This document shows, in pieces, positions 47,267 to 57,968 of a stretch of DNA of 64,000 nt (its first letter is position 1; each line of letters starts with the position of its first letter). This DNA comes from Piper betle (Eukaryota; Streptophyta; Magnoliopsida; Piperales; Piperaceae), in contig JAURVB010003582.1 of NCBI GenBank assembly GCA_033002965.1, forward strand, positions 1 through 64,000. The letters are read 5' to 3'. The position numbers and the translations under genes were made by a program. The notes under the pieces are model-generated. The model ran no database searches and was not told the origin of the DNA. It worked only from the letters and a program-made list of their open reading frames with translations.

Positions 47267-47486
47267 CAATATATACCTGCACATTACACCAAATAAAACT
47301 ATCCTGCAAATTTAAAGAAATACCAACCAGAGATAAGGCCATCCATAATTACGCCATCCATAATTAAATAAAAATAGAATGAGAAGTTAGAACCACTGTT
47401 ATACTCTTGCATCATTGAACAACAACCAATTGATAATTACTAAAACAAGTTCAACTGTGAAACTGGAAACATACCCGGACAAAACT
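47267..47486. other. Lipase intron remnant between two solo LTRs
   Basis: About 220 bp. Its beginning matches unit 1 just after the empty site (ACACCAAATAAAACT). Its later part is missing from unit 1, where AAATAAAACT is joined directly to ACTACAAAAGATGCAG. Confidence 0.6.
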
Positions 47487-49697
47487 TGTAAAACCCGTGA
47501 CTCGAGTCAGAGTTTTACGTTACCGAACCAGTTGGTTCAATCGTTGGTTCGAGTCGAGTCAGTTTCATTAAACTGCGTGCTGAGTCGAGGCCAGCCGTGA
47601 GTTATGAGCGACGAGAGTCAGGTGTACCTGAATATATGATGATAACGTCAAGAAGATGGTGAGAAATGAGTTATTAGAATATATGAAAGTATGCAGTATT
47701 TTTTTATATATGTTTGATCGTAGAAATAGTTTTAGGCCGAATAACGCATTAGGACGCGTTGGATTATATTCGGGCGGGTTATTAGTTGTAGAGTATGTCA
47801 TTTGGATGTTATTGTGTTTGTTTTATTTTATGGGATTTTTCATATTTTTCTAGATTTTTTTAGGATTTATTACAAACTAGTTATTATTTTGACTCGAGTA
47901 GGAATCGAGTCAATACTTTTACGAGTTTGCCACTAGGGGTGTTTTCTCCTTTCCCCGACACTTCCCCCTCCCAAAACCCTCGCCGCCCACTGTGGTTGTC
48001 GTTGCCGCCACTGCCGATGCCGCACTGCCGCCGTGCTGTCGCTGTGTCGCCACGACCCACCCCGGCTACCGTCTAGCCACCACGACGCCTGAATCGCCCC
48101 ACAAGTCGCGATGCCCCCCTTGTTGATTCACCGCCGCCGCCATGACCCGGACGACCACCCCCTTGACCTCCCCGACATTTCCCCCTTACCTAATGCCGCC
48201 GTCGAAGCCAGCTGTGGGCCTGATCGAAACGACCGACTGCACTAACCGAACTCGACTCCGCCGCCAGCGGTCATCGCCGCCGCGGCTGTCCTTGCTGCCA
48301 CCACCATTGGGATGAGCTCACCGAGCCGGTGCTAACCCTTACCCCCGATTGCCCCACCAGGACAATCGCCGGAGCTTGCCGGAAGTTGCCAAAAACTGGA
48401 TTCACCCAAATTTGTTGGAAATCACCTGATCTTCCGCCAAATCCCTCTGATCGAACCCTATCGAACTTCAGATGCCATAGGGTACCGAATTCGAGCCACG
48501 AATTCTACGAGGTATAATGTATTTAACTTAATTATTTAAAAGTATTGATTATTAGAATTGCATGATAGGATTGGTGAATTGCGTGTTATAATTATGTATA
48601 TAAATGTAGAATTGATTAAGGATAAAATATGAAATTTGTTTGATTGAGTGGTGTTAAAAATGGAGGCCAAAAAACTAATTAGGGTAAGTAGGTAATGATC
48701 ATGATCTAATGCAAACTAGCCTAAGTAGACTTGCTGCGTGATGGATGTATGACTGCATCATGAGCGGGCGTTAGTATTTAGTTTTGATGTGTAGGTACGG
48801 AGTAGGAACTCACCGCCTAGGCGCGAGGACCCGATTGGAGCTTCTGGGAGGTTCGTTTAGGACTCGTTCTATGTTTTTACGCTATTCTATTGTGTATTTG
48901 ATTTATCATGTGCAGGGAGTTAAGTGGCGTTTTATTGGATCCCACTTAACTCGGACCATTTAGCCAACAGCTCTTTTTTAGATTAATAACCCTCGAGGAT
49001 GAGATCCCTCGAGTTTGTTTTCGAACTTCAGATGCAGGGGCCTATTGTATAAGTCCCAACCCAGGCCTATATATGTATAGTTTTCGCGTTTTCGGTGAGA
49101 AATGCGAGGGATTAAAGCTGTCAGGACTGTAGAGGAGTAGCACGGAACCGCGCACACATGTACCTGCCACGTGTAATGTATAATGATGGTGTGTTAATGC
49201 TATGTGAATGATAATTTTGATGTATTTGTTTGGATGAATTGCTTGTTATAAAATGAACGGATAAATGTGAATGAGTAGGGAGCCTTGGAGTTCAGACTTG
49301 GCTCAGGTGAAACAAATGAGATAATGATTGAATGCCATGGTAGATTGTTACGTTTTATCATATTTTGATAAAATATTTATATACCCTTGTCGTGAACAAG
49401 TTGGCCCTTATTGCACTTTTAGGAGAGATTTTGTACGTTTTTCTGTAAAAATTAATGAACTATTATTTAAATTTCTTGCTTGTTGAATGGTTTGTTTTGC
49501 TTGCACGTCATGGCATGCATGTAGGATCGCGTTAGAACCCAATTGTTCTCATTCATGCATTTCATGTTTGCATCTTCATTTTAAGATACCGAGGGTAGAT
49601 CCGGGTTGGCTTAACCGAACCCAATAGATTAGTGAACGGTTCGGTCGCCGGTGACATTTTAGATCAGTTCACGGGTGAGCCGAAACGGGGTGTTACA
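47487..49697 (+). mobile_element. Complete family L solo LTR with perfect 5-bp target duplication
   Basis: 2211 bp, TGTAAAACCCG...GGGGTGTTACA, flanked on both sides by AAACT (47482-47486 and 49698-49702). It holds a GC-rich pseudo-coding section (47940-48500), a CGCCTAGGCGCGAGGACC landmark (about 48811) and palindromic CTCGAGGATGAGATCCCTCGAG (about 48991). No internal retrotransposon region and no second LTR are present. This copy defines the ends used for the other family L copies. Confidence 0.9.
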
Positions 49698-50136
49698 AAA
49701 CTTGCTGACATATGTTCATCAAGGAGTTCCATTTCACCAGGTTTACAACCACTACAAAAGATGCAGTAATCACTCTTCCTCATTTAAGAGATTCAAGGAT
49801 CAAATATAGAAAGTAGCTTAAATTGTGAGCAGTTCTGCTCTATTTGATATGTAACATTGTTGACTACTGCGAGCAAATCGTGGGCTCCCATTCATATGCA
49901 TGACCAACATATAGAGCACAATAGCAATTATGTTACTAGATAATGTCACAGACTGATAGTCAATCTGAACTGTAGGGTGTGGAACTTGTGGTCACTTTTT
50001 TTATCATTTTAAGATCTTTTCATGAACCCAAAATGAACAACCAATTCTAATTAAAAGCTGGAAAGTCAAAAAACACAAAACTGTGCGGGAGACCTGTTTT
50101 CCAACTTTCAGCATGCAGCAACGGTTATCTGGCACT

Positions 50137-50868
50137 TACGGACGGCTACTAATTGAACGAGCCAGCTCGTAAATATTTAGCGTTCGGCTCGACTCGACTC
50201 GACTTGAAAATTAATTCAAAATTGACTCAAAATTAATTCAAAAATTGACTCGTACTCGATTCAATAAAATAATATAACAATATATATATAATATCACTTG
50301 TCTACTCAAAATATATATAAAATCATGAATAAATATTATTATTAACTACGTACTAAATGGTCGTGGTGGGGATATTTTATTTTTTATTTTTTATTTTTTT
50401 ATTAAATTTGGGTCATTCTTATAATCGAACGATCCAGATTAAAATTTGGAAAATAAATATTATTTGACTATGCTAAAGTAGTCCATATATATATATATAA
50501 TAATAATAAGTGTAATTATAACTAATTATATATATTTATATACAATATAATAATAAAGTAGTGGGATAGCTTAGATGGTAAGTCTTTAAATTGAAGATTC
50601 AAAGGTTGTGGGTTTAATCCATGCCGCTCAAAATTTTTAAATGAGATTCTTTTAACTTTTAATCGAGCCGTTTCGAGTTTACAAATGAGGTGATTTCGAG
50701 TTCGTCAAAACTAAACTGTGTGAGTATATTTGACTCGAATAGAATACGAATATTGTAAAAATATTGAATGGGTTCAAATATGTTGTTGAAATTTTATTTG
50801 ATTTAAAGTTGAATTCGAACAACAATTGAAATTGTTAGAGGTCAGGTGTGTACAATTAAACTCAATAT
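50137..50868. mobile_element. hAT-type small element (family M), decayed, with tRNA-like core
   Basis: Begins GGCTACTAATTGAACGAGCC and then the TTTAGCGTTCGGCTCGACTC block shared with 43738. Unit 1 lacks it (TCTGACACTGACCAATAGTC near 22918). A perfect A-box TAGCTTAGATG is at 50567-50577 and a B-box with one mismatch, GTTTAATCC, at 50612-50620. The right end is worn, so the border is approximate. Confidence 0.6.
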
Positions 50869-50999
50869 GACTGACTAATTGTCATAACGAAACATACGGA
50901 GAAAAAGAACGGTTATGGATGCTATCGAAATTGTTACAATCACGTGTCCACATACATAATCATTAATGACTGTATACGAATAAAAACAAAATATACTCT

Positions 51000-51640
51000 G
51001 CAAGGTCCAACGAGGGAATCAGGTTTTCTCGTACATAACTTATCATGCCTGAAGGGTCAACCAGTAAAGGATCCTGCCAGCTCCAGTCCCAATAGTACTG
51101 AAATGAAAAATGGACGGTCAGATCTTTTAATGCGGCCGGCCACAATCCATTACGCCCATCACATATTACCATAAAACAAGCATCTGTATGGTGAAGAAAG
51201 GTTAAACAACAATCCACCAATGCGACAAAAGAGCAGACTGGCATCACAAGCTGCATGAAAAATCCCTGCCTATGCCAAAGCCAATACATGAACAAAAACA
51301 AAAATACTCTGCACAGCTCAACCAGGAATCGGTTTCTGGTGCACGGAGCTTATCATGCTTGCAGGCTCAACCAGTGAAAGATCCTGCCCGTTCCAGTCCC
51401 AATAGTCCTGAATGAAAATGGACGGTCATACCTTTCATGCGGCTCGGCCACAATCCAATTACGCCCATCACATATTACCATAAAACAAGCACAACTGTAT
51501 GTAATTGAAGAAAGGTTAAACAACAATCCACCAATGCGACAAAAATGAGCAGACTGGCATCACAAGCTGCATGAAAAATCCCTGCCTATGCCAAAGCCGA
51601 TACATAAGAAACGCATTACCATAACTAAGCTATTGCCTTA
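51000..51640. repeat. Tandem duplication of lipase exon 4 with part of the upstream intron
   Basis: Two copies of the stretch from the exon 4 core (ATCCTGCC...CCAGTCCCAATAGT) to GCCTATGCCAAAGCC lie side by side, at about 51000-51295 and 51300-51605. The junction is near 51295. Unit 1 has one copy (about 23530-23815). Confidence 0.75.
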
Positions 51641-52356
51641 TCAAAAGCTAAGATGCTTACCTTTTCTTTTACAGTACCACGAACGTGCCAACCCAAACAT
51701 CAAATCATTGATCACAAGGACAAACCCCCAATGATTCTTCCACTGAATTTTCAAACCAATCATCCCCTCCTGATTGATTTCAAAATTTTACACGACATGC
51801 ATAAGGAAAATACTTCCCGTATATATTTTGTAAAATTACAAGTAATGTGAATATAAAGAGATCATTGTTCTCAAATGTATAACAAAAAACTTCCGCATTA
51901 TTGGTTTCATGTTCTCCAAAAAATAGTCAATCAGCTTGTTCCGGCTAATACATCTGCAAATTAATAATACTTGACCTGCTCTAATCTACAATCGACCAGT
52001 AAATAAAGCAAAAGGCAATAGCCAATCAACCACAGCAAGAAAAAAATTCCCCGTAAACAGCCCGTGTTAAAGAAGAACAGCGGGACCAGAACTGATTATG
52101 ATCCCTCCCCAACCGCCTGATATACGCTGAGCACCTAATAAGTAGCCATCCTTCGTCCCCACCTGCACAAACACAAAAAATGAAAAAAATGAAGACTTCC
52201 ACAAAAAATCAAGACTTTTACAACAAAACACCAACAACCACCTCTTCTTTAATCATTTTATAGAAGATTTACGAACAAATAATAATAATAATCTCAATAC
52301 AAACGAAGAATTTCTTCACCGTGTGTTCCATGCAAGGATAGCCAAGAGGCCCGATA

Positions 52357-52409
52357 GAAATACACTTAGAATTAATGTGGATGACAAATACTTTACAATC
52401 CAATAAGAG
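52357..52409 (-). mobile_element. Copia LTR, short left piece
   Basis: Matches the middle of the family C LTR (from AGAAATACAC to AATCCAATAAGAG). It continues at 53219 after the family M insertion. Its left edge is a recombination junction with lipase exon 1. Confidence 0.75.
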
Positions 52410-53210
52410 TAGGGCTGCTAATTAAGCAAGCTAACTCATGAACATTTAATGTTCAGCTCGATTCGACATTTAAATGCTTGAACTCGAATTTTATGAGTCG
52501 AGTTTAAACAAGGCAGTGTTTGACTCGACTCAACTCAGTTATAACTCAAAAACGACCCGTAGCTCGACTAGAACTCGACTCGATAAAATAATATAATAAT
52601 ATATATAATATCACTTGCCTACTCAAAATAAATATAAAATCATAAATAAATGTTATTATTAACTGCGTACTAAATGATGGTTGTGGTGGGGGTATTTTAT
52701 TTTTATTTTTATTATTTTATCAAATTTGGGTCATCTTTATAATTGAACGATCCAGATTAAAGTTTAAGAAAGAAATATTATTTGATTATATATATATATA
52801 TATATATATACTAATAAGTTTAATTGTAACTAGTTATATATATTTATATATAATATAACAACAAGCAAGTGGGGTAACTTAAATGGTAAGTCTTCAAATT
52901 CAAGACTTGGATGTTGTGGGTTCAATCCACTCTAAGTACAGTTTTAAATAGGATTTTTTTTACTTTTAATTGAGCCGATTTCAAGCTCACGAACGAGCTG
53001 ATTTCGAGCTCGTTAAGACTAAACATCGAGTCAAACACAAACACTAAACATCGAGTCAAACACAAACACTATAAAAATGTTTGAGTCGATTTCGAACATA
53101 TATGTTGAAAAATTGTTCGATCATGAGCCGAGTACGAATAAACTTTGAAGTATTCGAGTCGAGTTTGAACACAAATTGAACTATGCTCGCTAGCTCGTTT
53201 AGCACCCCTA
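52410..53210. mobile_element. hAT-type small element (family M), best-preserved copy
   Basis: 801 bp, with TAGGGCTGCTAATTAAGC at the left and the complement of TAGGGGTGCTAAACGAGC at the right. The 8-bp target duplication is AATAAGAG (52402-52409) and AATAAAAG (53211-53218), 7 of 8 matching, and the copia LTR reads on across it. A B-box GTTCAATCC (52920-52928) is perfect. The A-box-like TAACTTAAATG (about 52875) has one mismatch. No transposase. Confidence 0.85.
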
Positions 53211-53218
53211 AATAAAAG

Positions 53219-53645
53219 GAGTAGTTATCACTACAAAAGAGATCAAAACACTTATAAAATTTTTCCTTCCCTCGCATCCTTAGATCAACAAACTTGATTA
53301 AATAATTCTTTCATTTTTTGGATAAACTCTTCTCCCTCACCAAGGAACCTTAGAAAATCTCTCTCTAGGCTTTCCCTAGTAACAAATTAGGTTACGATAA
53401 GATTTAGGACAAAAAACTATATAAATAAATGAAGAAAACATCAAAAATGGGTTTGGAACTTACGACCCGCATCGTGGCCATGTCGCCAACTCTTGGCGCA
53501 TCGAAACCTGGCATTTGGGCATCTGATTATTTTTTTGTCCAAGCAACCAGCGCTTGGGCACTTTGGATCCAAGCGCCCAAGTGCTTGGTTACTTTTTCTT
53601 GTTCTACTCTTCCTTCTTCTTTGCTCCCATCGTCCAAATCCAACA
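53219..53645 (-). mobile_element. Copia LTR, right piece (3' LTR of the 53-55 kb element)
   Basis: Continues the LTR begun at 52357 and ends CCAACA. Copia internal sequence follows on the right. Confidence 0.8.
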
Positions 53646-54857
53646 ATCTCTACCTTGAGATAATATGCTCGCCATATTCTCGAACCAACATAACAGGCAA
53701 TCTCATATCAAATAACAAGCATGAACCCTTGCCTCTCTTGGGTGAATCTCCCACTTCTCCCGAGCAACTAGTATGCTATAATTTCAAGCAACTCGATTCA
53801 GGCTTGGAAACACTCAATTTGACCCACAATGATAGGCTCCACCTGCTCCTGCTTTCCCTCCTTTGGGAACATGCATAGACGCATAAGCCATCTTTATCTA
53901 AATGTGAGTCCGAGTCTCCAAACTCTACCTTAACCATACTCTCTATCAGCTTGTATAAGTTTCCAACATTCTAACCTTTAATCACATTTTTATTATCTTT
54001 CACAACCTTTAGAACTCCCTTTGCAAAATACATGCAACCTCTTGAGTCTAAAGTACCTAGTGAAATCAAGCTCTCCCTCAACCTTAGAACATGTCTCAAA
54101 AGACTTAGTGCCCTCGCAACTTCATCAAATATTTTGATTTTAATCCTCCCTATCCCAATGGCCTTGCATACAGAGTTATCTGTCATTATTATAGTTCCAC
54201 AATCTGCTTGTATGAGTCAAATCAGTTTCTATCCGAACACATGTGATCTAAGCAACCCACTAGAATCCAATCATCCCCTGAATTCTCTCTTAATGTAGCT
54301 GACAGAAGATCCTCAATGCTTGGTCAAATCCTTTATCATTTTTCTCAAAATCTTGCAACCTTTTCTTGTAATTCATTTTGAGATGTCTAGTCCTGTTGCA
54401 GTAATAATAGACAACCTCTGTTTTCTCATGTTCTTCTACCTTCACTTCAAGGTTTAACAACTGGCAAAAGATTTTCAAATTTACTAATATGCACCATAAG
54501 ATCCCCTCTTTCAGCAATCTTGAGTCTGTACAATTGTTGTTTAATAAAATACTTGTTATGCAAATTATTTATCATGTATAACTTTTCCAACTTTGTGGTC
54601 TTCTCGCCCATCACTTTGTACGTCACCTCATCTGCTAAACAATGTCTAAAGGTGTTCACCACCTTGCCATGAATTTTCATCCAATTGGCAACCTTCATCC
54701 CCACAAGTTTTGCTATTAGTGCTTTCCAACAGTCCTCTCTCAACCAAAATATCTTTTATCCTTTCTTAACAAAGAGTAAAATTTCATTTGCAATTAAACC
54801 TTTCAATCTTAAACTTCAACTTATCCTTCTCCATTACAACATGACTCTGATATTAAT
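53646..54857 (-). pseudogene. Defective copia internal region, third copy
   Basis: Same layout as 29818-31263: gag piece (54447-54743; VMGEKTTKLEKL), degenerate knuckle region (54290-54517; VVYYYCNRTRHLKMNY) and pre-integrase stub (53971-54186; RESLISLGTLDSRGC, then YFAKGVLKVV). Integrase and reverse transcriptase are absent. The sequence TGACTCTGATATTAAT at about 54842 is the worn primer-binding site. Several further indels have removed parts of gag. Confidence 0.75.
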
Positions 54858-54976
54858 TGTTGGGGATATGAGCCTCCCTAAATCTGTGCAATGAAGTAAA
54901 ATATGGAGAAATATGACAAAATAGTGACAAACAGTTATAAAGAACAATAAAATAGAATGACACCAAAAATTACCAT
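54858..54976 (-). mobile_element. Copia 5' LTR, left piece, third copy
   Basis: Starts TGTTGGGG. Like the LTR at 31264, it is cut after about 119 bp by the same family L-related LTR at the same position (TTACCAT then TGTAAAACTC). Confidence 0.8.
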
Positions 54977-56676
54977 TGTAAAACTCATGACCTAAGTCAT
55001 GGTTTTATAATCGGAACTCGGTTGGTTTGGATGTTATTTTTAGTCGAGTCAATTTTATAAAATGCGTGCTGAACCAAGGCCGACCATGTGCTATGAGTCA
55101 TAAAGGTTATATGTATCTAAGTATATAATGATAACATTAGTAACACAGGAGAATAATGAGTTATCAGGGTATATAAGATACGTCCAAGTTTTTTATTTTG
55201 TTTAGTGGACCGTAGAAATTATATTTAAGCCGTTGATTTTATTAGGACGTTATGGCTAGGATGTTTTTAGAGCATATTATTCGACAGATATCGAATTTTT
55301 TTATTCCCATTTCTATTTTTAACTTGTGTTCATGGGACTTTGCGTTTATGGCATGGTTGACTCGCCTTAGTAGCCCTTAGACAACTTTTTTAGAACCCAC
55401 TTTACATCTTATTGATTTGACTTCAGCCGAGTGGGAAAAAAACACCCCGAGACTTACGCATGCTTGCCCCCTTTCCTTTGTTTTCTCCCGAACGGCCGAC
55501 CCTGCTATCTTCTCAAACCCCCACTGACCTCCTCCCCCTCTCTCCTAACGAACACCACCACCAACGACCCCGCTACTACCGGCAGTGACGCCACCCCTGC
55601 CTCTCCTTCCCTTCTTCCTCCTCCCACCCTATTCACTACAGCTGCTCCTTGCCATTTTTGGTCACCGCTATCGACACGCCACTGTTTGGCCAGTCAATCT
55701 CCCACCGACCTGTCCTCCCCTACCCTTCCCTTTCCCCTTGCCTTCCTCTACGTACCCACCATTCATACCCATCCTTTGGTCGCCCCAGCTAGACCACCTA
55801 CCGTACCTGGCCCTAGCCCTAGACCTAACCCTCTTGCCTTTCTCCTTACTAGCCGATTTCCAGCCACAGAGGCCACACTCCTCAAACATCGGTAGTTGGG
55901 ACCGCTGCCGTCGTCGCCAACTTCACACCAAATCATTGTGAGATGTTTTTCGTTTCTTAAATTTTAGATTTTTAATTCAGTCTGATCGTTATGCATATTA
56001 CCCATAATTTTTAAGAATTGTTCATGATTTTGTTGATGTATTAATCTTGTAATTTCATGATAATTGTCGATGATTAATAAATTCCTTATGAAATTTAACG
56101 ATTGATAGGGATTACTAATAATTCGAATTATTTGATTATGAAATTGAATGTGTTATAGATGACGTTGGAAATTGTGGAGTAGGTATTAATTTTATAATTG
56201 TATAAGTTAATTGTTTAAGTGATTAGAAAGCTAAGTTAGAACTATGATGGATATGAGTTGATAATATGTTTAAAATTTTTGATGTACTCACATAGTTAAA
56301 AGTAATGATAGGAAGGTCTTAAATTGTTAATTTTTTTATTTAACTCATTTGTTGATTTCCTTTTGTTGATGGTAGTATTTATAGTATTAATACTAATATA
56401 ATAATTTTCATAGATCATTTTATACATGCATTATATAGTATTATGGGTGTTAGTGTGTACTCTGATTATATCGGTACGGAGTAGGAACTCGTCATGTATG
56501 CGCGAGACCCTGCTTGGAGCTTTTTACTATATTTGTTTAGGACTCGCCCTTATTTATCGCTTTATTTATTATGATTTAATTTATTGTTTGCATGATAGGT
56601 TAAATGATGTTTTATCAAATCTTACTTAACTCAGGTTATTTAGTCGAATAAATTTTTAGATTAATAACCCTTGAGT
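54977..56676 (+). mobile_element. Family L-related LTR, second copy of the shared insertion, truncated
   Basis: Colinear with 31382-34385 but without the nested 1247-bp element. It stops at about 56676 in TTAATAACCCTTGAGTCT, where UGT upstream sequence (GTTACTAGTGTGTATG) takes over. The GC-rich section is at 55440-55900. Confidence 0.8.
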
Positions 56677-57968
56677 CTTTGTTACTAGTGTGTATGTGCA
56701 CCCTGGTGGCAGAAAATCAGTGTTTGCCTCTTGCCTATATTCCAATTCCATTGATCCTATCGGACGAAAGTCTGATATATTTAATTTCTTTTTCTTTCTT
56801 ATTTTATCAATTTGATTTGTTTACTTTTCTGGATGCAAAGTCGGTATATTCATATCTTTCTTGTTTACCCTTTTTTTTTCAGAAAGACGCACCCAACATT
56901 GGCATTCAGATGAAAACTAACCCCGATTGAAAAGAAATCGACCATAAATTCTTTCTCAATTTTTTTCCCCACCATTTCCGAAGCAAAAATCTCGAGAAGA
57001 TTTTGGGAAGTGAACGTATTGGACTTAGCAAATACGTTCCGAAACCACTCATCTCACAGTAGCATCGTTTGCTTTTTAAAAGAATACGGTAGCATATTTT
57101 TGATCTCTAAATTCAGTAATTGTTTCACATTGCCAAAAAAATTGTTCTCCGCTAGCTGTCCAACTTGTGCAGGAGAAGTAAAAAGGTAAACGTCCGTCCA
57201 ACCACATACCTCCAACAACAGAAGGACCACAAAAATCAATGCTTTAGAAAATAAGAGTTGGATCAATGGCAGCCATGAACAATCAAACACAAAGATACAA
57301 ACGAAGGTCTTCTAGAAAGAGTTGTTCCTCTGCCTATCCTTAATAAAAGCTAGAACCATAGCAGGAAAGAGATGAACGCAGCGATGCGCACAAGAAAAAA
57401 TTACAAAATAAGAAAAAAGTAAAAAAATATAAGGAGAAAAATAGGTTTTTCCCCAAGAGCATTCTCAAAATCATGTTATCTACTCACGTTACGATATAAG
57501 TTTGGGAATCGGTTATGATTTTAAAAAATTGACTTAAGTAATTATATAAAGATTTGGGTAGAAAATGATGATGGATAATGTATGTAAAGCATTTTTTTTC
57601 TGATGCGTGCCCATGCTATGTGTGGACGTTCCCAATAACCCCCGGTAATACTTATGGATTAACCTTTACGCCCATGCCAACGTCACTGCTCTCGTCGATT
57701 GTCTATTCAAAACTTGGCTGCTCAGTCCCAATCAAGCCGACGCGCCGACTTTGCTCGTGTCTTTTTATATCTCCAGCCCACACATCGTGCATGATGGATA
57801 TACAGACGTACCAAACACCACACAAACACAAGCCAATTACGTGCGGGAGGCAGCCAGCTAACCCAGACATCTTGCAAGTAAATTCTTCTATACTTCATTA
57901 TTATTATTACTCTTTATAACTTACTAGCTACATAGAGAAAGACTTAAGTAAGAGCATCTCACAGTTTG
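56677..57968 (+). repeat. UGT unit 3: partial upstream block with an unrelated insert
   Basis: 56677-56985 matches the DNA around 17480-17790 and 41000-41310. About 56986-57637 is foreign to the other units. From about 57638 the match resumes at the GGTAATAC...ATTAACC segment. The segment corresponding to 18184-18266 in unit 1, which holds the TATA box, is deleted. Confidence 0.8.
56986..57637. other. Unit 3-specific insert upstream of UGT-3
   Basis: About 650 bp absent from the same place in units 1 and 2. A - strand frame at 57054-57290 (78 codons) contains a hydrophobic stretch (LIQLLFSKALIFVVLLLLEV) but no recognised family. The rest has no gene-like content. Its origin is unknown. Confidence 0.5.

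Larger units (their letters stand above)
49703..52356 (-). pseudogene. Lipase remnant, unit 2, heavily rearranged
   Basis: Pieces recognised by match to 22500-24600: exon 7 (about 50915-50975), two copies of exon 4 with flanks (about 51050-51100 and 51335-51411), exon 3 (about 51660-51770, with about 30 bp lost), exon 2 (about 52049-52160) and the end of exon 1 (about 52319-52356). Exons 5 and 6 are missing, and a family M element lies at about 50137-50868. The extra G in the exon 3 G5 run is shared with unit 1. The remnant ends at 52356, where copia LTR sequence begins. Confidence 0.75.

Noticed and set aside
50561..50625. Possible tRNA gene (A-box and B-box at tRNA spacing)
   Set aside because: No acceptor-stem pairing could be found by eye and the same segment recurs in four mobile-element copies, so it is a tRNA-like core of the element and not a functional tRNA gene.
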